Positions 22,520-33,369 of a DNA stretch of 64,000 nucleotides are shown one piece after another (the first letter of the stretch is position 1; each line of letters opens with the position of its first letter). The position numbers and the translations under genes were made by a program. The DNA is from Aedes albopictus (taxonomy: Eukaryota > Arthropoda > Insecta > Diptera > Culicidae). The stretch lies in the NCBI RefSeq assembly GCF_035046485.1, contig NC_085137.1:379936706-380000705 (forward strand). The letters are read 5' to 3'. The notes under the pieces are model-generated. The model was not told where the DNA came from. It saw nothing but the letters and a program-made list of their open reading frames with translations, and ran no database searches.

Positions 22520-24290
22520 ACTCCAGAACATTAAATACACAAATCTCATGATGCAAACTTCTAACGATAATGTTATGTTTTATTTTGTTCTTGTCAAGGT
22601 TCTTGCTCACTTGTCATAGCTTATGATTCATAAGCAAACAATAAAGTTTCCAGTGCGCTAGTTTCTGGTTTTATGATATTACATCGAAATCAAACACAAA
22701 TACCACAAAACCAAAGCTTTCAAACAAGTAATGTCGAGGATAATCCCCAAAACGGAGAGCAGGGTTGACCCACATCTTGTAAACCGGTTCACAGGAACAC
22801 AAAAACCAGTCTTATGATGCACGCAAAACATATGCCAAAGTCGCACACCTACTAGAGAGATCAGGTCAGGACACACAGCCAATTCCCACGCAAAACTCAT
22901 GGGATATCCTCAATGCAACGACCGTAGATATCTCACTGGAGGTGCAGGTGTTGATCAGCTTGGGTCGTCAGTGCTCTTTACCCCCATGCAGTACCAATAA
23001 GATTCTGGTATACCACATCCTAGCGGATGTAGTATCGATAATCGCCACATCAACGGACAAAACAGCACAAGAGAGAAGCAGGTGTGTCAGGTAGCAACAT
23101 ACATCCAAAACTACCTCCCGCGTAACCACAGTCACTACGACCCATTATCAACATTTTGCAAACACGCATCCTTTGCCCCGAAGAGGTTCCTGGCCGAACA
23201 CAAGGACATCAGTATCAGTATAAACAAGACTACCAACGCAAAATGTAATCCTCGCTGGAAGTCGATACGTACAAGGTGGTAACCGAGGATCCAACAGCAG
23301 GAATACAGAAAAGCACGAACGCTCTGGTCGAGCGCCTCCACAATTTCCAGCTGATCGACACACGAACAAAATACCGTCTACAGTCTACGACAGCCGTCTA
23401 TTCAAGAATGTACGGCTAACCAAAGGCTCATAAACATGACCTTCCACTTCGACCAGTGCCAAATGTTACAGCACCCACCTACCAGCTGTCGAAGTTCTTG
23501 GCCGATGTCCTCCAGAGATCCACCCACAGTGAGTACAACATCAAAGACAGTTTCGAGTTCGCAAAATACATACGCAACATAATGCAACCAAGAGGGTACG
23601 CACTCGTTTCTTTCGACGTCATCTCCCTGCTTACCAACAAACCTCGACAGTTGGTGACACAAAACCTGATCACGGGTTGGGACAAGGACAGAGATTCGAC
23701 GAATATCAGTCTGTGTATATTCATAAAAATAATCGAATTCTGTCTCAAGAACAGCTTGTTCAGCACAGCGATGGGCAGCCCTCTGTCGCCCATCCTAGCG
23801 GATACAGTGATGCATGCCCTCCTCGACAACATGAAAAGGTAGATTCTGGCCGAAATGCCTGTCCTAAAAAAGTTTGTTGACCTAACAGTATACCAGATCT
23901 ACATGATTTTAAACCTATTCAATGCCTTCAACCCACATATCCAGTTTACCAAAGAGGAATAAATGAATGGAAAGCTCCCATTCATGGATATAGTCGTTAC
24001 TCGAAACCTTGATCAAACACTATCCACTCAATGGTATACAAAGCCAATCCCATCTAACCGTTTGCTCAATTATTGGTAGTTCTATCCCATGAGCATCAAA
24101 ACCAACGTCCTGGAAAGATTAATGTATAGAGTCAACCGAGTATGTAGAACTGTAATCAGATGTCGAGCAAGAAATTAAATAAAAAACTCCTTTTCAGTTT
24201 CCACTTGAAGATAGCTGCCAAACACAACCGAAACATTGGGCTGTTAATAAACTACCGTTTTGATTCGCAAGACTGAAACACCAAAAAACT
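22520..24290 (+). mobile_element. Penelope-like retroelement
   Basis: The central portion encodes a Penelope-type reverse transcriptase. The 3' region (about 24.2-24.28 kb) contains cttgaagatagctgccaaac and ccgaaacattgggctgttaa, which resemble 3' ends of mosquito Penelope-like elements that I remember. Boundaries are approximate; no target duplication or long terminal repeats were recognised. A C-terminal GIY-YIG endonuclease, usual for the family, is not visible. Confidence 0.75.
22950..24178 (+). pseudogene. Penelope-like reverse transcriptase remnant
   Basis: Upstream pieces include a SLGRQCSLPP-like start, KQDYQRKM and LEVDTYKVVTEDPT. The core frame (23456-23842) reads APTYQLSKFLADVLQRS, NIKDSFEFAKYI, motif A SFDVISLLTNKP, FIKIIEFCLKN and motif B AMGSPLSPILAD, ending at a stop after DNMKR. 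After the stop, LKKFVDLT occupies the place of the YVDD catalytic box, with the second aspartate lost, followed by FNAFNPHIQFTKEE and LPFMDIVVTRN. About ten residues are missing before motif B. Stops and the damaged active site show it is dead. Confidence 0.8.
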
Positions 24291-24299
24291 AAGATTTTT

Positions 24300-25074
24300 T
24301 ATATAGAGAGTTTATAAATTCTTCGTTTTATTCTAGCAAAAAGCAATATCAATAGCAGTCTTTCATCACAGAAAGGGATAATTCAGCTCATTACCACAAA
24401 TTCCCGACTGATTTGTTTTTTTTGCTTACATCTTCTAGGTGTCTTCTGTGGTCAGCTTGATTCGCCGGTGGCAATTAAAAACTATTATGACACTAAGTTT
24501 TAATTGAGAAACTATTCGCTTTAGCCTTTTAGTTGTCGCAAAAACCTCTTGCCGCTGAATCCCCAATGTTCTATGGAGAGGCTGCTGCTGCTGCTACTGA
24601 TTCGGTTATTTCAGCTGTTCATGCTGGTTCTGATGGTCCCACTACTGCAGATCCACCCCGGTATGAAGTATGGTGGCAAATAATGCGCCGTCGCCTCCAT
24701 CGCCGACCGTGACCGGCCGTCCGGTTCGATAAGTTCGTCCATCGCTGCTGGCAGGTTAGAATAATGCGGCGCCTGCCTGTGCCTGGGTTGACGTTGACAT
24801 TTTCGGGCTTTTTGGCTGCTGGTTGCTTGCTACTGGCAGGTGAAGAGAATAGCATGCTTTTTCTCGAGAGGCTTTAATGTAGTGGGTGATTCAATCGATA
24901 ATCAAGAAAATTACTGGGCCATTCGGGTGAAGGTGTTCGTCGTTTTGGAACAAAAGTGGAGCACGAACGTGGTAGTTTTGTAATAGTCTTTACTTGATGA
25001 GCTGCCTGGGGATTATTGTGAAATAAAACGTTCATTACTGAAAGAATCATAACAGATACGTTAACTTGAGATCG
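24300..25074. other. Unique, partly GC-rich segment
   Basis: A short (CTG)n run near 24.58 kb precedes a GC-rich stretch to about 24.85 kb. No domain, RNA or repeat family was recognised. Confidence 0.35.
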
Positions 25075-25076
25075 TA

Positions 25077-25200
25077 GGGTAAATCACCAATTATTGCACA
25101 CCTTAAAAACTCATCAACTGTTGCATACCTCATAAGAAAAGCAAGGAGTGTGCAACAATTGACGTGGTTTTTAAAGTGTGCAATAATTGGCGATTTACCC
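25077..25200. mobile_element. 124-bp TA-flanked palindromic MITE
   Basis: Left gggtaaatcaccaattattg and right caataattggcgatttaccc are inverted and continue for about 58 bases with a few differences, leaving almost no loop. TA flanks both ends (25075-25076 and 25201-25202). This fits a Tc1/mariner-mobilised MITE. Confidence 0.85.
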
Positions 25201-25202
25201 TA

Positions 25203-25973
25203 TATCAAGATCTAATAATTTAACAGATTTCACCCACCAATCAATTGCCGTTCATCTCATCCTTTTCGATTTTATCCTCAACAATTCACAACAGTAGCAC
25301 AACAAACTATCATCAGCATCGCCTTGCATATTCATCATCTGTGCACATCACATGAAAGTCCCCTGGCGAAACCAATTAAAAAGAGTAAACACGGAAAGTG
25401 TATTCGATTCGGGAAATGATGCGGAAACTTTCCTCCTGAATCCGAGTGGAAAACTAATTGGCTAGAAAAGTGCACATTGATAGCCCAATGAAAAAGGGAT
25501 ACGCCATCGATAGCGAAAGGTAGCAATACGCTGCTACTCTTTTTCTCCGGAGGGAATCAGTTGAAAACGGGAATGAAAAAACTAAAAACTCTGCTACTGG
25601 TGACGACACCTGCATTGCATTGAGTTTATCATGGAGCGCAAAAAAATCATTGATATGCATAGGAAACCGAAAGAAACATGCAGAAAAACGAGACAAAGCG
25701 TTTTCATTGAGAAAGTACAGGTTTCCATCCATTAGCAGGTGTTTAGTGGGTGTCGTTGTTAACGTTCTTCTCTTTTGAATGAACAGATGAATTGAAAATC
25801 ACATCTCAGTCTGGAAGTGGTCTACATACCATGCGTTTCCACTACAGAGGAAGGAATTTCATTGACTTATGTGGTTCACTGTTCTTCAGTTTCTTCGAGA
25901 GCGTTTCGTCTTGTGTGCTCCGAGTAGTGAGTGCTAGTCAGGGTTTACCTGTTCGAAATGTTTCAGTTTGTCG
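25203..25973. other. Unassigned sequence
   Basis: Nothing recognised. Moderately AT-rich with short overlapping open frames on the minus strand and no domain. Confidence 0.35.
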
Positions 25974-25975
25974 TA

Positions 25976-26934
25976 CACTCATTGCACAATTATGGGTCAC
26001 ACACAATTATTAGTCACTTTCCACTTTAATAGATAAATACTAATTAATTGCAAGCTTTTGTTAGCCATTATCATTTTTCGTTGATGAGTTGATTTGTTTT
26101 GTGTCACTATACGTATCGCACACGGGCCTATACGTCAAAACATACATAATTTCAATAATTTTTTGTTCGGCGTGAAACCATCTGTCAAAGTAACGCTTCG
26201 ATTGTGAACATCAGAAAGTGCGTGCGCTGCTTTCGTAAGCTTTGTAAAGGCGAGCTTTAGTGATTTTCAAGTGCGAAATGGTATCGTCACCTGAACAAAG
26301 ATATAATTCACGTTCTAAATGTAGAAATTCATGTGACTGCAGCTAATTAAAGCTTATTTCAGGCAAAATTTAAATGACTCATTATTGTGACAAGGAACAC
26401 CGAAAATCACACAATTATGGGTCAATTTTTGTGACGCTTAATATTGACAGTTCTGCGTACATGGGCATTGCATACTTTTATGCGTTTATCAGTGGTTGTG
26501 TTGGAGATTTTGTCCCAATTTTGAAAAATCGATTCCAAATCGTGAAAACATGCTTCGTTAAGAGGTTTGAGACCAGTTTTAGATTCTACTATAGTTGATC
26601 TATCTAGAATAAGTGACCATTCATTGAAAAAATAGATAAAACATTATTGTTCAGCCGATTCCTCTTGAGTGACCCATAATAGGCAACATATTGACCCATA
26701 ATTGTTACACAGCCAATGTTGACCCATAATTGTGGTTTTCATTATTCACCAACATTTCAGTAATTTTCACTGCCTAAAGTGAATTTACAAGCAGATTTTT
26801 ATATAAAACAATAAAAAGGAGTTTCAATGAAGAGAATATAAAATAAAAATAATGAAAGTGTTATTTTTGTATGAAAAACGATTCATATTATGAAATGATT
26901 GTACCTTGAGTGACCCATAATTGTGCAATGAGTG
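25976..26934. mobile_element. 959-bp TA-flanked element, tattatgggtca repeats
   Basis: Left CACTCATTGCACAATTATGG and right CCATAATTGTGCAATGAGTG are exact inverted copies, each continuing into gtcac, and flanked by TA (25974-25975 and 26935-26936). Near the right end gacccataat occurs several more times (26.68, 26.69, 26.72 kb), as subterminal repeats. There is no transposase. A related end lies near 50.71 kb (tcattgcataattatgg). Confidence 0.85.
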
Positions 26935-27084
26935 TAGTTCACAAAGAGAAACTGTTTTTAGTGCGAAGACATCTGGTAAAGAACGGACGTTCCAGGACGT
27001 TAAGCTAAATCCTTTCATTTCGTTTTTTTCGAAAATGCCTCCATGTAGAAAATTCGCCTTTATCCGTAGGAGAGAAGATTTGCG

Positions 27085-27356
27085 CCCATATAGCCGAGGC
27101 GGTAAACGCACGGGTATTCAGCATGACCATGCTGAGGGTGACGGGTTCGATTCCCGGTCGGTCCAGGATCTTTTCGTAAAGGAAATTTCCTTGACTTCCT
27201 TGGGCATAGAGTATCTTCGTGCCTGCCACACGATATACGCATGCAAAATGGTCATTGGCAGAGGAAGCTCTCAGTTAATAACTGTGGAAGTGCTCATAGA
27301 ACACTAAGCTGAGAAGCAGGCTTTGTCCCAATGAGGACGTTACGCCAAGAAGAGAG
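27085..27356 (+). mobile_element. Feilai-like tRNA-derived SINE, second copy
   Basis: It has the same head, body and tail as 12441-12717, with only a handful of differences and a GA-rich end. The 14-base sequence agagaagatttgcg lies on both sides (27071-27084 and 27357-27370). High identity between the copies suggests both are young compared with the LINEs. Confidence 0.9.
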
Positions 27357-27370
27357 AGAGAAGATTTGCG

Positions 27371-27779
27371 AGCACGATTCCATTAGGTAAATTCAATTCT
27401 GCCTATACAGGAAAACAGGTTTTCAATTTGGTCTAGGTCTAACTCGAACTGTCGTACGGTTTTGCAGAAACCACATGTCGTCAATTGGAAATTCAACCAA
27501 AAATCCATTTCATTTGCCAATCATAATCGATCAAGAGTCTAGTAGGTACACCTATCATCGTGACTAGGTGGAGTGAACTGTACCGTGCTGTGTGCAACCA
27601 TTTCATTAGCAGTTTGTTTATCGAACAAGTTCGGCACCACCACTGCCCGGGTGCCTACGTGTGACCAAATCAACTTTGACGTTTGTTGTGGTTTTCCGAT
27701 AAAATTTGATTGGTGCAGTGACCAAGCACGCCCCTTCGTGGCGTTCATCGTGTGTTGTGGGATAACAGGACAAAATGAA
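27371..27779. other. Unassigned sequence before LINE remains
   Basis: No motif recognised. It may include the endonuclease end of the following LINE, but no endonuclease residues can be aligned. Confidence 0.3.
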
Positions 27780-29133
27780 TCATTTAGGCAGAAACAAACG
27801 GCCGTTTCATCACACGTCGGCTGGAAGACGCTGCGGTGGGAAGGTCCTTCGTCGAGGAGCTGGAGAACCGTGCTATGAATATTTCTAAAGGAAGAAGCAT
27901 AGAAGATCAATGAAGCCATCAAGAACGCCGTCATCCATCGAGAATAATTTGGGTGAGCTACGCACTCAGAGAAAGCAGTGGGATCACAGATGGCACCTGG
28001 AGGAAGAGAGAGGAGCGAAGAAACGCCAAAACCGTGATACAGATACAGTACAGAAACGCCAAAACCGCGATACAGTTCTCTAGTAGGAAGTGAAACGCTC
28101 CTGTACACGTGACATAAAAGCGTGGGCAAACTCCCTATCTGACGCCTGACGAAAACGAGAAAGCCGCAAATACCGGTGACATTCATCTCCTCTAGAATGT
28201 CTCACTTCGCCTTAGTGGGACTAAGATGAATACTACGATACCCGTGAAAGACACATCTGGACAGTAATTGACCGACCCGGCTGACCAGAACACTGGTTCG
28301 AGTACTTTGGAAACCTTTTTCAGGTATCGGCTACGCCACCAACACCTCAACATGATCCAAGAGTTTGACGCATTACCCGTGTCAACACCGAAGTATCTGC
28401 AAAACTGCTGCATCAATTATTCTGCAATATATGGGAAACCGCGACATTTCCGGCTGACTTGATGCAAGGCATCTTAGTTAAGGTACTCAAAAAAAGTGAT
28501 CTGACTGTATATACAATAATTGGCGGGGCATTATGTTACTGTGTATCGTTCTCAAAGTATTCTGCAATGTTATCCTTAACCGGATACAGGAGAAAATTGA
28601 CGCAAATCTCGAACGACAGAGCCGAACGATCCTGTGTGGACCGTATTATCACGCTCCGTGTCATCCTGGAGCAAATCAATGAATCCCTCAACCTGGTGTT
28701 CATTGATTACGAAAAATCTTTCAGCCGTCTAAATCACGAAAACATGTGGGAAGTCCTCAGGGGCAAGGGTGTCCCTGAGAAAATCATCGGCCTCATTGAA
28801 GCACATTACAGGGCATTTTGTGCAGAGTACTTCACAATGGTGCCTTGTCCAATCCCATCCGGGTCGTTGCAGGAGTGAGATAAGGATGTAAACTATCACC
28901 GCTACTGTTCCTCAAGCTCGATGATCTTGCCAATCGCTCTTCAGCGGCAGGTCTTACCGTAACTCAACAAGACCAAATCATTGGATGCAAACACGGTCAA
29001 CCCTTCCAGCTTTACGGTAGCTGGAGAATTAGTGGAGAATGTTGAAAGCTTCCAAAATCCTGGTATTCAAATAGCCGCTGATGGCGGCACCAAGATCGGC
29101 GAAGGTGCACGAATCATGAAGGTGACGGCTGCG
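27780..29133 (+). pseudogene. LINE remnant with FIDYEKSF motif, clade unassigned
   Basis: Visible protein pieces in order are RRLEDAAVGRSFVEELENRA (linker), TQRKQW and GTWRKREERR-like (linker), VKDTSGQ, WFEYFG-like GSSTLETFF in another frame, LMQGILVKVLKKSDLT, RSCVDRIITLRVILEQINES, motif A LVFIDYEKSFSRLNHENMW and GVPEKIIGLIEAHYRAFCAE. A later piece reads KTKSLDANTVNPSSFTVAGE and GGTKIGEGARIMK. The span between motif A and KTKSLD, which should hold the YADD box, is mostly deleted. It ends at 29133, exactly where an R1-type leader begins. Many stops and frameshifts. Confidence 0.7.
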
Positions 29134-29589
29134 CGGGGCTTGGCGAACCCCCGTTTGCGAGTCAGTTGCATAGTCGTCGGCTTAGAATAGGAATATTAAT
29201 CCCAATTCAAGGTGTCACGCTATCCGTGCGAAAGAATGAGTGATGAAAAAGATGCTCGATCGTTAACGGAGCCTGTGGGGTACCTGAACACCCCCACAGT
29301 ATTTCGTCCCTTACCGCGTTAATGCAGGGCTTTGGCGTGGTGGACCTCCTTTCCCGCGCAACTATTCCACGAGTTGCACCACATAAGGAAAGAAGTCAAA
29401 TTATAGTCAAACACAAACAAGTACAAGTGGGTGTGGTAGTGGCGAGGCTAATTCCTTCGCAAGAAATTTGTTGACTAGGTTTCCGTTAACCATCGGCCAC
29501 CCTCAGCGACATCGTTGTGTACCACAAGCGTGTTTTTTATGCTGCGTGTACTCAGTACACCACGCGACCGCTCCCGGGTTAAGAAGAAG

Positions 29590-31260
29590 TGAGGAGTCAG
29601 GAACAGGAAGCTGCAATGGAGCTCCGATTCTTTTCCCGGCTATCCTGCCGGAGGAAATATTAGACGGAGCGTGGTTGATGACGGCCATCAACCAAAAAAG
29701 AGATGGGATATCTGCAATAGAGGTGGCTGAGCAGCAGGTTGGCAAGATCACCGACTTTGCGTCCACGAAGCCTAACATAAGCAAGGACCTTAAAACGGCT
29801 CAGTTGCGATTTCGTAAGTCGATAGACGATGGCAAGCAAGATCACGAGAGCCACGTTAAGATAGCAGCAGCGTCGGAGGCTGTGAAAGTAAAGGTTACGA
29901 GGCGGAGGCCTTCGCTTTCGCAGGTAGTCCAAAAGGTGTGATGGATGTGACTCCTTTGATAAGCGTTCGCAGAAACGGGTGAGGCAGCCATCAGGTAAGG
30001 AGCTGTCTAGCGGTGCCCGCAAGGCTATGCTGATACTAACCCCGAAGGTCGGCAGTAATGCCGGCAAGTCGGACCCCAGCCAGGCGTCCCGGAAAGCTAG
30101 GAAGAGTGGGCCTGAAAAGGCTGGCCCATCCCGGGTGCAAGGGAACAGGGGGTTGCGACCATTTGTTTGGCACACAGCAACCACAGAGTAAGGAAGGATC
30201 CCCCCTTGAACGAAAATCGAGCGTAGGAGAAAGAACAACAAAAAAACCGCAAGTTGTGGAGATCAGGGACGTCAAACCATGAAGAATGGGTGCCATGCGC
30301 GTGAAAAGCGACGCTCTCGCATCAATACCGAACAGTCTAAGTACCCGGACGTCTTGAAGACGATGTGAAGCGACGCCAAGCTCGTGGATCTGGGAGTCAG
30401 GTGAAATGATACTAGAGCTCAAGCGGGACAAGGAACGCAAGGACGCCGCTTACAAAAGTCTGTCGGAAGAGGTCCTTGGCGACGGGGTCGAGGTGAGGAC
30501 TTTTACAGCAGAGATGACTCTTAAGGTAAAGAACCTCGACGAGGTCACTGAAGCGGAACAGCTCGTCACGGCACTGCGGCAACAGTAGGAGGTACAGGTG
30601 ATCACCGCAGCCATTAGGCTACGGAAGGGGCCCACAGGGATACTGGTAGCCTTGATACAGCTACCTGTAGCGGACGTAAATAAGTCCGTTAAAGTAGGGA
30701 AGATCATGATGGGCTGGTTAGTATGTCATCTGCGGGGACAGTAGTCCAGGGGCTTGACGAACCCCCCCCCCCCCCCCCCTTCAGCGAGTCAGCCGTGTAG
30801 CTGCCGGCTTAGAATAGCACGACGGACCCTCTGTTCCGGAGGTAAAAGTCCGCCAAACAGGGAACCCCAATCCAAGGTGTCAGGCGACCCGTGCTGATGG
30901 CTGAATGGTTGAGGGGGTTTAAAAGATGCTCGATGTTTAACGGAGCCTGTAGCGCAGGTAGATCACCTTTTGAGTTGCGTTACGGTGATAGATCTACCAA
31001 TTGAACCCTAGTCCTAACTGCTTCCAACTATGGATTAGAAATTAAAGGAAAAACCTTGGTCCTTATTACATTTCATACCTTGTTCAAAGTGAAAGGTCTC
31101 ATGAGCCACCGGAGGTTTGCTTCAGGTGTCTGGAACCAGGACACAAGTCATGGGACTGCAAAGGCCCTGACAGGAGGAAACTGTAAAAACGATGCGGTAC
31201 CGAAGGCCATAAGGCACAAAGCTGCACGAGTTCACCCATTTGTCTGATTTGTACCGTTGT
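29590..31260 (+). pseudogene. R1-type ORF1 (gag-like) remnant
   Basis: ORF1 encodes the nucleic-acid-binding partner of the LINE. Visible pieces are AINQKRDGISAIEVAEQQ and NISKDLKTAQLRFRKS (N-terminal helical part, about 29.68-29.83 kb), ELKRDKERKDAAYKSLSEEV, EVRTFTAEMTLKVKNLDEV and ITAAIRLRKGPTGILVALIQ (30.41-30.66 kb). The CCHC zinc knuckles at 31118-31246 are CFRCLEPGHKSWDC, then a second knuckle whose first cysteine is replaced by a stop (KRCGTEGHKAQSC), then CLIC. The knuckle part is separated from the rest by an inserted leader copy. Stops and frameshifts abound. Confidence 0.7.
30749..31010 (+). repeat. Second R1 leader copy inside ORF1
   Basis: It begins ggggcttgacgaacc, followed by a pure C-run, gccggcttagaatagcacg, ccaatccaaggtgtcagg and aagatgctcgatgtttaacg. 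It matches 29134-29290 but has about 60 extra bases (ggaggtaaaagtccgcc). It lies between ORF1 residues corresponding to ITAAIRLRKG and the zinc knuckles, so it is out of place for an R1 element. Confidence 0.7.
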
Positions 31261-31780
31261 CTAAGACGTAGAATGGGGAAGTCGTTTTACGAACCTGTGG
31301 AGATCCTGCTTATGTTTTTGTAGCATGGCCAAACAAGTAGTGCTAACTTTGCAAACGATGACTACACTCACAGCGATCACCTGGTACAGTATCAACTAAC
31401 AAGTAACAACAACAAGTAGCGGATAGAGGAAGATGTGCTTACACCGGCTTACACCGGCACGATCTGAGGAAGAGCGAAACGAACGGCAGATGGTGTACAA
31501 AATCCGCACTGAGGACGGAGATAAGGGCAAACAAAAAGGCCTGCTGCGATGGGTCTCTGGTAGAGTGCCAATGCGTATGCGTTTGGTAATGCCTACGTGT
31601 GATGGCCAAGGCAAGAAGTGTAACGGCTTTTACAGAGCAGTCTACAGGGATGTTGGAGGGGATCATCGAGGGTTATTTTTTTCGCGTAATGATCCTAGTT
31701 CTTGGCCTCCTTCCGTAGGACAGCTGGGGACTGGGGCTGGCGATGTGGGGATGGCATAGGTTAGGCCCCCGGCGGACATC
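31261..31780. other. Unaligned R1 middle section
   Basis: This stretch should hold the ORF1 end and the ORF2 endonuclease. No endonuclease motif could be recognised; several short open frames overlap. Heavy decay or a deletion is likely. Confidence 0.35.
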
Positions 31781-31784
31781 CAAA

Positions 31785-32515
31785 CCTGGCCTAAAAAGTA
31801 GCTTATGCAGAGGCTCACGAGATGTTCCGGTCTGCTATGCAGAAATGCCTGGATGCCTAGTTTTCCCAAAGGTTTGAAAGTGGCTCCAGGCTCTGGTACT
31901 TTTGCACTGAGGAGATCACCCGGAGACCCATTGGCATATAGACCAATATGCTTGCACAATACGGCGGATAAGGTGCTCAACAGACTGTTAAGGTACACCG
32001 AGGGCACCCTTGATACAAAAACTGCTGAGATAGCTCGCCAGCGAAGGGAATTCGCTACCATGCAGTAGTGATCCAGGCTGTACGGAACGCGTATAGTAGC
32101 GCCAGTTGAGTGGCTATTGTCGATGCACTCTTGCGTCTTGGAATACCCGGGTACTTGTATAAGATTCTCTGAAGTTACTCCCAGCATCGAGTACAACTTT
32201 ACGACACAGAGGTGGATCGGAAGTAGTTTCGCATAACTTCAGGAGTTCCGCAATGTTCTATCCGTTGTTATGGAAAGCGCTTCACGAGGTGTTGAGTTTA
32301 AAGTTCCCGGTAGGCGTGGTTATTTTCCGCTTCGCTGACGATATTACGCTAGACATCTACAGTAAATCGATCGAAGAAGTAGATTGACTACAGCACTTTC
32401 AACCGCAGTGGAGAAGTAGATGAGATCCAGAAAACTGGAATGAACTCACCACAAAACTGAGGTGGTGGTTGTTAACAAAATGCAGGACTACCGGTTAGAG
32501 TCCTCTATAGGCACG
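31785..32515 (+). pseudogene. R1-type reverse transcriptase remnant
   Basis: Pieces visible in changing frames are EAHEMFRSAMQKCLD (before RT), RRPIGI-like for YRPICLL, AVVIQAVRNAYSSAS (motif A region), ALLRLGIPGYLYKIL, QLYDTEVDRK, ITSGVPQCSIL (motif B, canonical GVPQGSILGP) and the catalytic FADDIT at 32331-32348. Stops occur within almost every block. The catalytic aspartates survive although the frame does not. Confidence 0.7.
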
Positions 32516-32890
32516 CACCATGCATAGGACCAACGTGCCCTTGAAGTTTTCAAACGGTTGGTGTTGCATACCATCTTCGGCGGAGTGCAGATGGCAGACG
32601 GGACTAGGAGACGGCGAATGAACCACGAGCTGCATCAGCTGCTGAGAGAATCAACCATCGTTCACACCGCGAAATTTAGGAGACTACGGTAGGTGGGTGA
32701 CGTCATGAGGATGTCGGATAGCAACCCGATTAAAATGGTTCTCAAGCGGTACCAGACGACGACGTGAAGCGCAGCTAGATAGTTTCGATGGAGTGATGGA
32801 CGAATGGCGGACCCTTCGAAGAGTGCGAGACTGGAGACGCACAGCTATATACCGGATCAGTGAAAAGAATTGTCAGACAAAAGAGGCACA
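32516..32890 (+). pseudogene. RTE-type LINE C-terminal tail
   Basis: The translation reads RALEVFKRLVLRTIFGGVQM, MNHELHQLLRES, HTAKFRRLR, a stop, VMRMSDSNPIKMVLKR and VMDEWRTLRRVRDWRRTAIY. This is the C-terminal linker of an RTE-like LINE, the same part that ends the copy at 7089-8522 but a different subfamily. It directly follows R1 sequence, so the junction is between two LINE families. Confidence 0.65.
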
Positions 32891-33157
32891 AAACAAGCAA
32901 CAAAGAAGACGCGGCGATTACTCTTTATCCCAACTGGTAACAGATAATAACATTATCTCGAAATTTTTTGTTGCAGATAAAACGAAAGCTGAATTTGTTG
33001 CGTACTTTTCAACTTGTGAATAATCAATTATTACCAACACAAAATCGAACTTTTTAGATGATACATCTTCAGCAGCATTGCAGTGTTTATCGACTCGAAG
33101 TTACCGATCGAAAATCACAATGCAAGCCTTAAAAATCTCTTAACTCGTGATGCACGA

Positions 33158-33330
33158 TCATTGTCCTATTCTGTTCAAGTTGTGACAAACCTAGGTCGCA
33201 TTGGGTAGAATGTCGCAACAAGTTCAGGTTGCGACATTGTCGTTATTGTTGCGCGATGGTTGAATTTTGATTCACTGTACCGGATCGAATAGAGACAACT
33301 GCCACATACAGCATAGGACAATAAGGCCTC
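33158..33330. repeat. Imperfect inverted-repeat unit
   Basis: Ends attgtcctattctgtt and acagcataggacaat are near-inverted, and the interior has a second inverted pair (gtcgcaacaag, gttgcgac). It resembles a small foldback element; no target duplication was found. Confidence 0.4.
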
Positions 33331-33369
33331 TAGTTTGACCGGTAAGTTAGTAAAAGATCTACGCTTTAT

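Larger units (their letters stand above)
29134..32515 (+). mobile_element. R1-clade LINE, broken
   Basis: The 5' leader starts with ggggcttggcgaaccccc-type sequence and runs through gtcggcttagaatag, caaggtgtcacgc and aagatgctcgatcgttaacg. ORF1 and ORF2 pieces follow in R1 order: ORF1 helical region, zinc knuckles, then RT with an FADD box. ORF1 is interrupted by a second copy of the leader (30749-31010). No intact reading frame remains. The 3' end is unclear because sequence after about 32515 belongs to an RTE-type tail. The clade call rests on remembered R1 ORF1 and RT motifs. Confidence 0.7.

Noticed and set aside
22520..24290. LTR retrotransposon
   Set aside because: The RT has Penelope-type motifs, and no long terminal repeats, protease or integrase were seen.
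26921..27307. 128-codon open frame sharing its C-terminal peptide with 12397-12663
   Set aside because: The shared peptide is simply the Feilai-like SINE translated; the upstream parts are unrelated.
27539..28186. 215-codon open frame on the minus strand
   Set aside because: It lies antisense to LINE remains whose plus-strand linker motifs are recognisable, and has no domain of its own.
29660..30440. 193- and 134-codon open frames on the minus strand
   Set aside because: Both are antisense to R1 ORF1 sequence that is recognisable on the plus strand.
30765..30779. Poly-C run as a functional motif
   Set aside because: It lies within an R1 leader copy where the related copy has ccccc; slippage or an assembly artefact is a simpler explanation.
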